The position numbers and the translations under genes are program-made. DNA of 64,000 nt from Proteles cristata cristata (Eukaryota > Chordata > Mammalia > Carnivora > Hyaenidae). The stretch's first letter is position 1. Each line of letters starts with the position of its first letter. The stretch is from positions 992,001-1,056,000 of the forward strand of contig JAESUZ010004792.1 of NCBI GenBank assembly GCA_017311185.1. Direction: 5' to 3'. Positions 14,186 through 22,339 of the stretch are shown one piece after another. A model generated the notes under the pieces. That model saw nothing but the letters and a program-made list of their open reading frames with translations. It searched no databases and was not told where the DNA came from.

Positions 14186-17100
14186 CGCGCGTGCTCACGC
14201 ACATGCATGCACACACACGACACTCTTACTTCATCACCTACAAGCACTTCTTCCTAAGCCTGATCCTTTCTGAGCCAAAGCATGCCTAATGAGACAGTTT
14301 CTCTAGAAAAGCTCAAAGCAAGAAACAAAAGTAAAGAGGGCAGCAGTAAGCAGGGAAGAGGGGCTTGATGGAGGAGAGACAGAGAAACTGTCACCTAGGA
14401 CACCAAACCCAAATTGAAGACTTTGAAAGAGACTCGAGAAACCAGGAAAGAGAGAGACATAGGGACAGACACAGTGCAAACCCAACACAGGCAGAGCCCA
14501 GTCTATGGCAAGAGAGAGAACTCTGGGGCACAGGTGACCCAGAGACATAGGCCTTCATAGGAGCCCGGAACCAGGAGGAGGACAAAGCAGAGGCTATTCT
14601 TTCAGGGAGCAAGTGGGCTTCTCCCCAGCAGAGCTGACAGGAGCAACTGCCAGTGGGCAGCGGGCAAGGGGAGGGGAAGGAAAGGATGGAGAGTGACCTG
14701 AGGAGAGGAAGGGATGCAACAGGGGGAGATACCCCCAGGCCCCTTCCCCACCAAATAAGCCCACAACAGCCCAAAGAGATGTGGCAACAACCTCAAAGGG
14801 GAAACTGGCATCTGCAGGGGTGAGGGCAGTAGGAGGCCATGAGGTGTCCTGGACTCTACATACCTGTCTTAGAGAACTCAGGAAACAGCAGTGTACCCTG
14901 AGCCGAGCAAATCTGCATCTTGAGGCCCTGCCCAGCCCACTTTGGAGCTGTTTTCCCAGGATATGGTAGACAAATCAGGAGAGCAAAGGAAGATGAGGTA
15001 GCCCCTGTGGTCTGGCTGACCTTTCAGGAAGCCCATAGGATACGGATCTCCTGCTCTCTAGGCCAGGTGGTACCCAGTGGGCAGCCAAGTCCAGGCTGCC
15101 ATTGGATCCCCTATGAACATAGAACCATGAGGAGCCAGGCCCTGGCGCAGCCCTTGTGCCCCATACTTACAGCCTCAGGCTCTTCCACCAGGGCAGAGCT
15201 GGGGGAGGAAGGGTTCCTAAGAATGAGAAACACTAAATGTCTGAGAAGGTCTAGGAGCCAGGGCAGGGAGAGCTTCAGCTGTCAAGCAACCAAACTTCCT
15301 CTAAATACCTACCACATACCAGGCTCAGTGCCTGGCATGTAACACAAATTTCACTTAATGCTCACAATGCCCACCTGACAGAAATACTACCAGCTCTTTT
15401 TCACAAATGAGCAAACTGGGAGGCGACCTGGCTCAGCCAAGTCACTCAGGTACAGGTAGGGGAGTCAGGCTCCAGCTGCTGTGTTTCCTCCTCCCCTTTG
15501 CCCACACTCATTGACACTATCCTGACCAACCACAAGCCCAGGCACCACAGCCTCTCCCACACTGCACCCCAGACACAGCCCTGCTCCCCTTTCCTCCCTG
15601 AGTCAGGGGGCAGACCTTCTCCACTACACACTCTGCTTAGGTTCCAACAGCCAGACCCATGCAGCCCAGAACCAGAGAAGGATGACAAGGTGGGTCTGTT
15701 TCAGAATGCACTGATGGTCTCTGGCTGGCTCTGGGCTCAGCATCGCTCGGCAGCCTTTCACTATGTCTAGCAGTGGCTGCCATAAGGGAAGACCACTGGG
15801 TGAGAACCAGCCTCCGTCACTCATGAGCACAAGTCCTTACTGGAGCCCCGCTGCCACAGCCGCCTCCTCCTCCTCTGCAGCGGCCTCCTCCTCCTCCTCC
15901 TCCTCCTCCTCCTCCTCCTCCTCCTCCTCCTCTCCTCTCCCTCCCTCCTCTGTATCCCCAGCCCCCTCATCCTCTGGGCACCAGACTCCCAAACCACAGG
16001 CCTGTTGTCTAATAATACCAGCGACAGCCACCGCCACCTCCATCTGCCAGCCTAAAAATAATCCCTGCTGAGTCCAAAAAAGGCACAGCCCCCAATAGTC
16101 CCCCAATCGCTCCTCCCCAACAAGCCAGGAGGCTCCAGGAGATTCCAGGAAGCCGGGGACTCAGGCTCCAGGGAGCCTCCCACAGAGGTACATGCCCAGA
16201 GGGATGGCAAGAGGAAAGGAGAGGACATACTCCCTGTTTCCCAGAGCAAAGAACACTCTACAAGTAGGAGATGCACAAGAGGTCTGTGCCCAAAACATCT
16301 GGTCATGTCCTTGTTCTTTCCAGAAGGAAGCTGGGCTAGAGGTCATCTGGCCATCATCCTTGCCTCCAGCAAGGGCCCCACACCCAGCCTAGACAAGTTC
16401 TCAGAAAAGTCCCCACCTTCCATGGTCTCCCCTATCAGTGTCCTCACAGCCCTTCTGGCCCCCACGCCTCATCGAACCTCCCAGGGTGGGAAGTCAGAGG
16501 TCAGGTGAGCCCAGACCAGCCCTAGCCAGCAAACCCTCCCATCTTCCAAACAGCAAGGCATTGGGGAGGGAGGGGCAGGAACTGCAGGCCTCCTTCCTCC
16601 TGTGGGTGCCTCCTTCCTAACCCTCTTGGCTGGGCTCCCCTAGCAGCCCATGAGGCTGTGATGCTATTAGCAACCTTAATTTGCTCTCGGCTAGATTGTA
16701 TTTCCAAGAGCCTTTTCCCCATGAGCCACTGACAGGAAGCAGTCAGTAATTCAACCTCCGCTCTGCTCCTTTAATGGCTCTTCAGCAGAAAGGCAAAGCC
16801 ACACCCCCCACCCCCCACCCCACCCCCCACCACCACCTGGGCGGAGGCCTGCACCCTGCACACTCACGCCTGGCCAAGTGCATGTGCGTGCTCCAGAGCC
16901 AACAGACAGGCAGACCCAGCCAGGTGAGGGCACTGTGGGCTCTGCCTGCCATCAGGCCACCCTCCTTTCCCCAGGGAAGACAAGATAAGAAAGTGGGAAA
17001 TTGAAGCCTCATATTTACTCACAGTGAGGCATCAGCATTCCCTACTCTGAAGCCAGAAAATGAGGACAGTGGCTCACCTCATAGAATTTGTGAAGGCAGG

Positions 17101-20100
17101 CCTGTGTGCAAGCTGTCCGCCACAGACCTTCCTGGTGAGTGCCTGTGACCAGGAGGGAAATAAGGGGAAATAGGGGGGAGAGGGTGCTGGAGAATACAAT
17201 GACAGGCAGAGGGGACTATCCCAGTCCTCTCTCTTCTCAGAAGGACAGTTAGTCTGGCTGGCATTTCCCTCAAAGCTTTGGCTCACATGGAATTTTTCTC
17301 CAAAACCCTTACAGAGGCCCTGTCTCTGCTCACCAGTCTCCTGCTTATTCACGCAAAAGAGAACAGAAAAGCAGGAAGATTCCTAAGAAAAATAGGTCAG
17401 CTGCCTTGGGCAGATCGTGCTGGCACCCGTGGGCAGTGCCCCTGAGGGGGCCAGGCTACAAGCTGTCTCTGCAGCCCCAGTACCCTCTCCCATCTCCCCA
17501 GGGACCCAGCCCCTTCTCTACTCTAGAATGCACCAGGGTAACAGGCAACTGATGCCAGAGCCCACTGTAGCAAGACAGGCCCATTTTGTGTTCCCTGGAG
17601 CTCTGCTTGGGTTTATCCCCCTATTTGGGCTTTCTCTCAGGGACCTCAGGCATCCTTCAGTCCAGCTCCTGGACTGAGTCTCCAACTTTGGAAACTTCTG
17701 AACTGCCTAAACTCAGGTACAGAGCAGGGGTATGAGGAAAGTAAGGTGTCTGCTGAGTATAGTCTGGCTACCAACCATAGTACTTGGAGGGGAATGACTC
17801 CCCACCTCGTGCCTGGAGCCTAACTGTCCCCCTGTCATCCTGCATTCCTATACATATGCATGCAAACACACATGTGCATACACACAAACAGATGTATGCA
17901 CACACATAAAAGCACAGACATTGGTACACACACACATGCAAACATGCACACACAAACTGGCATGTGCATACATCTCCAGACAGCTCACACCAATTACAGC
18001 TCTTTTCATAATTCAGATCCGCTCTTCAAACAAGCTGCTTTTAACCCATGCTAGGGACAGACAGAAGAAAACTGCCCCCCGAAACCCTGGGCCCCAACAT
18101 GAGAAGGTCACAGGAAGAGAGACTTTCAAGGGGAAGAGAAGTGCGCTAAATCTCGGGCCTACCCTCCTTTAGGACTTTTCTCCCTGCCTTCACTCCCCTC
18201 CCCCACCAGCACACAGGAAGGCTGGGAGAGAGAAGCAGCAGCCAGCAGGCCTGAGAAAGACAGAGCCAAGGGAGAAGAGAGAGCAGTAGGCCAGGCTCTG
18301 AGAGCCGCACCCTGGCTGGGGTAGGCAGGGGGGCAGAAAACACAGGCATCAGGAGAGCAGTGCCAGGAGCCAGGAAAGAGGGAGGAGCAGAGACATGCTG
18401 AGTTTCAGCATCTCCCCAGTGAGGCAGCCTCTGCTCCTTGGGTAACCAGATCCCAGCTTTCTGTCTCAGAGCCACAAACATGAAACCACCGAGCCCTGGG
18501 ACCTGCCTACTCCAAGTCCGGCACATGTTGGGCCTCAGGCCAGGAGCCGAAAGCTGATTCTTCCCACTGCCCCTCTGCCATGCCCTTTCCAACACATCCC
18601 TTCCTCAGCTTCTCGCAGGGTACATGCTGCCAGACACACCCCTGCCTCTGGCGTGTGTGCGGGGGGTGTACACACAGGCGCACACGCAGACACATACCAC
18701 TTGGCTACTTGCTGAGCAGAGTCCTTTGCTGACGGACTGCCCATGGGGTCTTGCTAGCAGCCTCCTGGTCTAAATCTCCTCCCTCCCATCTTCGTTGGCA
18801 AAGGGAAGAAGGGAGAGTTAAGGCCAGGCAGTCTACAGCAGGATCTGATCAGAACCCCACTTTATTTGGGGACACCGCAGTCAGAGATAATCCAACCACA
18901 GAACCTCTGGTAGACAAGAGGAGGCAGCCTTGGGAATAAAGGCCTAGACTTCTTCTTCCCTGTGCTAGGTCCAGAGTCATCTAGGCATGGCCCAGGGTCC
19001 TCCCCCAAGCTTCCTCAGTCTGGGATATTGAGTTTCCAATCACCATTTTCCAGATTCCAGATGCCTATCTTCTCCCTACCCTCCCCAACCTCTCCACTGA
19101 CCTCAATCACCTCCCAGACACACATGATCAAAGTCAAATGCGGAGCTCATCCCTAACTGTCCCAACCCAACACTGCCTTAGGGACCCATTCCCTTATATC
19201 CTTCTGCTAGAGCAGCCCTTGCTTCATCCAAACCCTAAAGGTGGCATCTGAAAGTCCCTCCCTGTCAGGAATCTCCCCATAAGTCACCTCTGCCAGTCAG
19301 AGAAGAGCTGAGCTCTCACACAGAGCCAGCATTTGAACAGTAGCTGGTACTGCCCATGTGAGCCAAAACCCTGCCACACAGGTCTCTCCTCCCTCCCCTC
19401 AGAGGCTGTGATGCAAAGACCTGCTTGGCTCCTGGGCTCCCAGTGTCCTTCCCACAAACCTCTGGCCACTGACAAAACTCTCGGTTTTGCAGATCTCTCA
19501 AAGGACTTTCAAGCAGTCCTGAGATCTGCACACCCTCTACACACCTCCCTGGGATTCAGAGGAGCAAGCGGTTCTGCCCAGGCAAGGTCAGCCTGCGAAA
19601 GGGTACTTGATTCCTACAGAGGCAGCCTTCTGAACTTCCCTCAACACACTTCCAGCTCCCAATCCCCTGAATGGTCCAAGGATAAGAAACTGAGAAGGGG
19701 CCTGGAACCCCACAGATGCTGAATGTAATAATAATAATAATGTTCACATTTATTGAGCACTTACTACATAACAGGTAGTCATTCGTTTCTTTACATCATT
19801 AATGCTCATCAAAAACCCTTGCAAGCTCATATTGCTAATCCAATTTTTCCATTGAGGAAAGTGACATTTAAAAGGTTGAGCAACTTGTCCAAGGTCACAG
19901 GGCCAGCAAGTGGCAGAGCCAAGATATGAAACCAGATCATTTGACTCTATACCTAAAGTCCTCAACTACCATATAGATTGGCTTTTTAAGCTAATAGGAC
20001 CCCAAGACCAATAGAGGTGGCAGGCTCAAGGGTGCATGCCAAGGCATCCCAGACAGAAGGACCTCTCCAGACCCAGAATGAAGGTATAACCTTCATGCCC

Positions 20101-21947
20101 AACAACCTTCAATGCTGGGAAGTCCTGCCTTCTATCTAGCCATTCTGTGTGTTGCTGCAATATAAACCCATTTGCCTTTATCTTGTGCTTAAACTTGCAC
20201 AAAGTCCATTCCCCTCACCCTGATTTCTCCGATTAGAAAGCTATTTCAGAGCCTCCTTTCAGTGTCTCTTTTTTATTCAAAGATCCCAGCAGCTCCTTTG
20301 TGCTTTCAGCGACAGTCCCATAGCAGGAATGTACCAAAAACTGGAGGGGAGGAGGATCAGGGCATTGGAAGCCTACAGGGAAATAGGGGAAAGGAGGAAG
20401 CTGAAGCTAAGGACAGATTCTCACACACAACTTGGCCGACCTCACACCCACCTCCGTGTCATAAGCTTTTGAGTCTCCCTGGCCTCAGTTTTCCCATCTG
20501 ACAAATGGAGTTTTAAAACCATCCAAGTCAACATACCATTTAACAAAATCACCCTCCCTTCGCCTTCCTCTGGCTCGGGTTTCAGACTCAACTCCCCTCC
20601 TCCAATAGCATGGAAGGCAATCCATTCTAGAAACTTTCTCAAATCATAACCCTCTCCCTCTACACTCGCCCAGACAAGTAGAGGATCCGGTCTGTAAAAG
20701 CCGCCTCCAGCGACCCGCCCCGCCCGCCCCCCGTGCGCTAGAGCGGCTGGGAGCGGGTTCTCTCTGCCGGGTCCTCCCTGCTGACGCCTACCCATCAACG
20801 GGTTTTCTCCCCGCTCTCCTCTCCTCCCAGCTTTGTGAACTTGCCCGCAGCTGGGTCGTGTCTGCGTGCTGAAAACGGTGAGCTCAGAGTCCTCGCACCC
20901 TCCGGGCTCCGCTCCTACTTCCATACAAGGGCCGAGAGCCTGGGGTGCCACCCAGAGGCTTGTAGGTCGCTTTGCCCGTCTCCAAAGCAAAAGCGCGCGC
21001 GCTCACGCACGCATCAACCAACTCTCTGGCTTCCTTCTGGTCTCTTCCCCAGCTCAGACAGGGAAAATCAGAAAAAGAGAAACCTCCCTCCGCTCCGAGC
21101 TGCGGCAGTGGGGACCCCCAGCCAGCTCTGTCTCACAGCCTGGAAGGGAGGCGTGGAGTCCGAGCGGCGGGGGCCCGCTCCTAGGGAACTTTTGCCTGGC
21201 CGGGGCCCAGGTGCGGCTAAGACCGGCGCGGGCAAAAGCGGACCCTCCTCAGAGCCGGCCAAGAGACTCCCGCGCTTAACCTGCTCCTCTCTCTCGGGGC
21301 TCCGTGCGCCCCCAACCCCGCGAGGGGAATCCGACCCCTAGCTGCCAGGATGTGTGACCGGAAGGGGTGCGAGTTGAGTTGGGGCGCCCGCAGGGCCGAA
21401 AACCCAGTCCCTTTAGCTGGCTAACGGCGGGTGCCGACAGTCCCAAGGCTGATCTGCGGAGCGGTGGCGCAGCGCGGGGCTCCAGCGTGCTGCAGCCTGC
21501 CCAAAGACCCGCAAACTACCCGGCAGCCAGAGTTGGAAAAACCGCCGACTCCCCAACGCTAGAGGAGGCGGCTGCTCTGGCAAAGAGCATCTGGCTCCGC
21601 ACGCCGGTATGAAGCCCTGGGGCCGAAGGTGGGCAAAGTCAACCTGGATGCCAAGATCTTTTCCCGAGTGCCAGGCAGCCTTTGGACTCGGGCCCCTTCC
21701 CGCCCGGCCCCTCCGGCCCGCGGCCCCCAGCACTTCCCGGCAGTGCCCCGGAGCGCGCCTCACCCGAGCCAGAGCCTCGCCAGCGGAAAGGCGCAACGCG
21801 CAGCGGGGCCGGAGAGCCCGAAGCGAAGACGAAGGGGCTGACGCCGGGGAGGGCCAGAGGAGCGGCGCTGCACTTCAACTCACCTTGAGCCGCAAGACCT
21901 CGGGTGCTGATCACACTTGCTATCAAAGTGGCCACATACCAAATCAT
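383..21947 (-). CDS. IGSF9B: IGSF9B (Turtle homolog B), 5' part, seven coding exons, partial at the left edge
   Basis: The joined exons 21947-21884, 10987-10790, 8970-8824, 2841-2690, 2423-2306, 968-827 and 528-383 form one open frame of 967 bases (322 codons plus one base). The product starts with a hydrophobic signal peptide (residues 1-20 or so), then three Ig domains. Their paired cysteines are Cys45/Cys113, Cys161/Cys208 and Cys250/Cys303, each second Cys sitting in a Y-x-C motif. N-glycosylation sequons are at Asn127, Asn237, Asn241 and Asn258. The sequence agrees closely with what I recall of mammalian IGSF9B, a single-pass adhesion protein with five Ig and two fibronectin III domains, more than 1,300 residues in full. 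It is known from inhibitory synapses, where it couples to neuroligin-2 through the scaffold S-SCAM/MAGI2. The C-terminal three quarters lies outside the window. IGSF9 is the closest alternative; the exact wording of Ig1 favours IGSF9B. Confidence 0.95.
827..968 (-). CDS. IGSF9B: IGSF9B coding exon 6: first half of Ig domain 3
   Basis: 142 bases, phase 1 to phase 2, residues 227-273 plus two bases. The acceptor is CCCCAG|GGCCTC and the donor is CAGAA|GTGAGC. It encodes PPFIVSPPENITVNIS with two glycosylation sequons (Asn237, Asn241), Cys250 in LLTCRAEAYPG, a third sequon at Asn258, and the tryptophan pair in YTWYWQDEN. Confidence 0.96.
969..2305 (-). other. IGSF9B intron 5
   Basis: 1.3 kb between exons 6 and 5, GC-rich, without an obvious interspersed repeat. 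The open frames in it on both strands are not supported by homology. Introns 6 (529-826) and 4 (2424-2689) are under 300 bases. Confidence 0.8.
2306..2423 (-). CDS. IGSF9B: IGSF9B coding exon 5: second half of Ig domain 2
   Basis: 118 bases, phase 0 to phase 1, residues 188-226 plus one base. The acceptor is CCCCAG|GTGAGT and the donor is CAAG|GTAAGA. It encodes VSDGSLTVTSVSREDRGAY, Cys208, and the closing strand HTTHLLVQ. The exon itself starts with GTGAGT, which resembles a donor, but the open frame and the phase fix the junction with exon 4. Confidence 0.95.
2690..2841 (-). CDS. IGSF9B: IGSF9B coding exon 4: first half of Ig domain 2
   Basis: 152 bases, entering in phase 1 and ending in phase 0, residues 137-187. 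The acceptor is CTGCAG|CTCCTCC and the donor is ACCGG|GTAAGT. It encodes PPTFTETPPQYIEAKEG, then Cys161 in MTCTAFGNP and the core tryptophan in VTWLKEG, ending GASGKYR. The codon phase fits exon 3 exactly (G plus CT makes alanine). Confidence 0.96.
3479..3696 (-). repeat. Feline CAN-SINE, antisense
   Basis: T-rich tail then 'tttatttatttttgagagac' at the left and the head 'ccacccaggtgcccc' at the right. It is flanked by the direct repeat ttaattctct at 3465-3474 and 3698-3707, its target-site duplication. It lies in IGSF9B intron 3. Confidence 0.9.
4227..4412 (+). repeat. Feline CAN-SINE, sense, old; host of a nested SINE
   Basis: Head 'ggggcacctaggtggctcac', diverged body, tail 'aaaataaacatttt'. 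The tail is interrupted by the next SINE and resumes at about 4617-4640. A short repeat ctttgag on both outer sides may be the original duplication. Confidence 0.85.
4413..4616 (-). repeat. Feline CAN-SINE, antisense, inserted in the tail of the SINE at 4227
   Basis: A complete antisense element flanked by the 14-bp duplication aaaataaacatttt at 4399-4412 and 4617-4630, which is part of the host SINE's tail. This gives the insertion order. Confidence 0.88.
4715..5125 (+). repeat. L2 LINE 3' fragment
   Basis: Diverged but ordered L2 3' landmarks: 'gcctttgcatttgctga', a 'gccatctctgcctta' block, 'cctggcttttagcacagt', and the end 'ggagcactcaacaaatatct'. Old mammalian repeat; family recalled from memory. 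Confidence 0.7.
6295..6545 (+). repeat. L2 LINE fragment
   Basis: Begins with 'tgctattccctctgcctgga' and continues in the order of the L2 3' region ('cccctgcctcc', 'ggagtccttccctcaaag'). It ends next to the (TG)n tract. Confidence 0.65.
6553..6600 (+). repeat. (TG)n microsatellite
   Basis: An unbroken TG run of about 48 bases in IGSF9B intron 3. It is likely length-polymorphic. Confidence 0.97.
6895..7060 (+). repeat. MIR-type old SINE fragment
   Basis: MIR-like order of blocks: 'cactgtgcaagatattttct', then 'tctcacaagagctatg', then 'ctgagggagttggtgcccag'. Diverged. Confidence 0.5.
8824..8970 (-). CDS. IGSF9B: IGSF9B coding exon 3: second half of Ig domain 1
   Basis: 147 bases, phase 1 to phase 1, residues 88-136 plus one base. 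The acceptor is CTGCAG|GCCGGG; the donor is AACG|GTGCGT, a less common but acceptable GT donor. It encodes RASLHDKASLRLEQV, then the D-x-G-x-Y-x-C motif (residues 107-113) that closes the Ig1 disulfide with Cys45, then the edge strand ending in HLTIN. Asn127 in FHNGSW is a glycosylation sequon. Confidence 0.96.
8971..10789 (-). other. IGSF9B intron 2
   Basis: 1.8 kb. It contains a T-rich run near 9250-9285 and a purine-rich (GA)n stretch near 9950-9980, but no interspersed repeat I can assign and no exon-like frame. Confidence 0.75.
10790..10987 (-). CDS. IGSF9B: IGSF9B coding exon 2: first half of Ig domain 1
   Basis: 198 bases, phase 1 to phase 1, residues 22-87 plus one base. The acceptor is ATTAG|CTGCC, with a good branch-point-like TTGCTGAC and pyrimidine tract just upstream; the donor is GCAG|GTAAGG. 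It carries the first Ig cysteine (Cys45, in LRCDVIHP) and the core tryptophan in VVEWFKFG, followed by a tyrosine- and proline-rich loop (FGYYPPHVDPEYA). This segment is almost invariant in the IGSF9B family as I know it and is the strongest identifier of the gene. Confidence 0.96.
12531..12580 (+). repeat. (CT)n microsatellite
   Basis: About 50 bases of uninterrupted CT within a broader CT-rich 12340-12900 stretch of intron 1. Confidence 0.95.
14149..14194 (+). repeat. (TG)n(CG)n alternating purine-pyrimidine tract
   Basis: A TG run passes directly into a CG run, strictly alternating purine and pyrimidine for about 46 bases, then continues as a CA/TG-rich stretch to about 14219. This is the classical composition of a Z-DNA-forming sequence. 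Confidence 0.95.
15863..15932 (+). repeat. (TCC)n polypyrimidine tract
   Basis: A TCC triplet array of about 70 bases with one short interruption (gcagcgg), in intron 1. The strand bias is complete, so the minus (transcribed-sense) strand reads as (GGA)n. Confidence 0.95.
19737..19975 (+). repeat. MIR SINE
   Basis: Clear MIR landmarks in order: 'catttattgagcacttacta', 'aatgctcatcaaaaaccctt', 'ccattgaggaaagtgacatt', 'caaggtcacagggccagcaa' and 'ggcagagccaagatatgaaa'. Old mammalian SINE in IGSF9B intron 1. Confidence 0.85.
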
Positions 21948-22335
21948 AGTACTACCGCGCGCCAGCCAAGAGCCTCATCCTATCGCAAAGTGCTCCTGCT
22001 CCCGCACACTTCTCGCGCCCGAGCGCCTGCTCACGCCCGCTCGCGCCCGCCTACGCCCCGCGCCGGTGCTCCTGCAGCCCCGCCGGCCCGCTCTCCATCC
22101 CTCCCCGGCTCCGCTCGGCTCGGCGCGCAGCCTCCCCGGCCCCCGGCGCAGCGGCACCTGCACTACTAGCCCAGGCAGAGCGCAGCCAGCTCCACGGTGA
22201 AACCTAACAGGGCCGGGCCTCCGGGACCGCCCCCGCGGCCCGCCCATTGGACACTGCTCGCAAGCCTGGGAGCCGATTGGTTCCAAAGTCTGTCCTTCGT
22301 GGCGCGAAGGAGGCGAGCCCATTTCAAGGTGCGTT
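20690..22335 (-). promoter_or_regulatory. IGSF9B: CpG island promoter of IGSF9B
   Basis: GC content and CpG density rise sharply at about 20.69 kb and fall after about 22.33 kb, with coding exon 1 inside. Read in the gene's direction, two CCAAT boxes (22280-22276 and 22250-22246) are followed by GC boxes (RC of cgccc at 22241-22245 and of accgccccc at 22226-22234). That spacing suggests transcription starts near 22.15-22.2 kb. There is no TATA box. The exact start and the 5' untranslated region are inferred, not seen. Confidence 0.8.
21884..21947 (-). CDS. IGSF9B: IGSF9B coding exon 1: start codon and signal peptide
   Basis: The frame opens with ATG at 21947-21945 and runs 64 bases (21 codons plus one base) to a GTGAGT donor whose first base is 21883. 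The peptide begins MIWYVATLIASVIS and ends LAAQ: a short hydrophobic stretch typical of a cleaved signal peptide, as expected for a type I membrane protein. An in-frame TGA lies ten codons upstream (21977-21975), so no longer start is possible in this exon. The start context has A at -3 and A at +4, which is adequate. The exon ends in phase 1 and joins the CT at the head of exon 2 to make an alanine codon. The 5' untranslated part extends to higher coordinates inside the CpG island; its start cannot be fixed from sequence. Confidence 0.93.
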
Positions 22336-22339
22336 GAAG

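Larger units (their letters stand above)
10988..21883 (-). other. IGSF9B intron 1
   Basis: 10.9 kb between the signal-peptide exon and the first Ig exon. It is dense in simple repeats: (GTCT)n near 12343, (CT)n at about 12530-12580, TG-rich near 13260-13440, (TG)n(CG)n at 14149-14194, (TCC)n at about 15863-15932, and CA-rich near 17850-17960. There is a MIR-like fragment at about 15300-15460 and another at 19737-19975. Notably I see no CAN-SINE insertion in this intron. No additional exon is supported. Confidence 0.75.

Noticed and set aside
15763..16071. 102-residue plus-strand frame with a long serine run
   Set aside because: It is a translation of the (TCC)n array in IGSF9B intron 1, with no homology or splice support.
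20442..20990. 182-residue minus-strand frame
   Set aside because: It overlaps the island edge, has a glycine/glutamate/arginine-rich unordered composition, and lies within IGSF9B intron 1 on the same strand without splice or phase fit.
20835..22169. Several plus-strand frames of 137-186 residues across the CpG island
   Set aside because: High GC depletes stop codons. The proteins are proline/arginine/alanine-rich without domains. Antisense or divergent transcription remains possible but is not shown.
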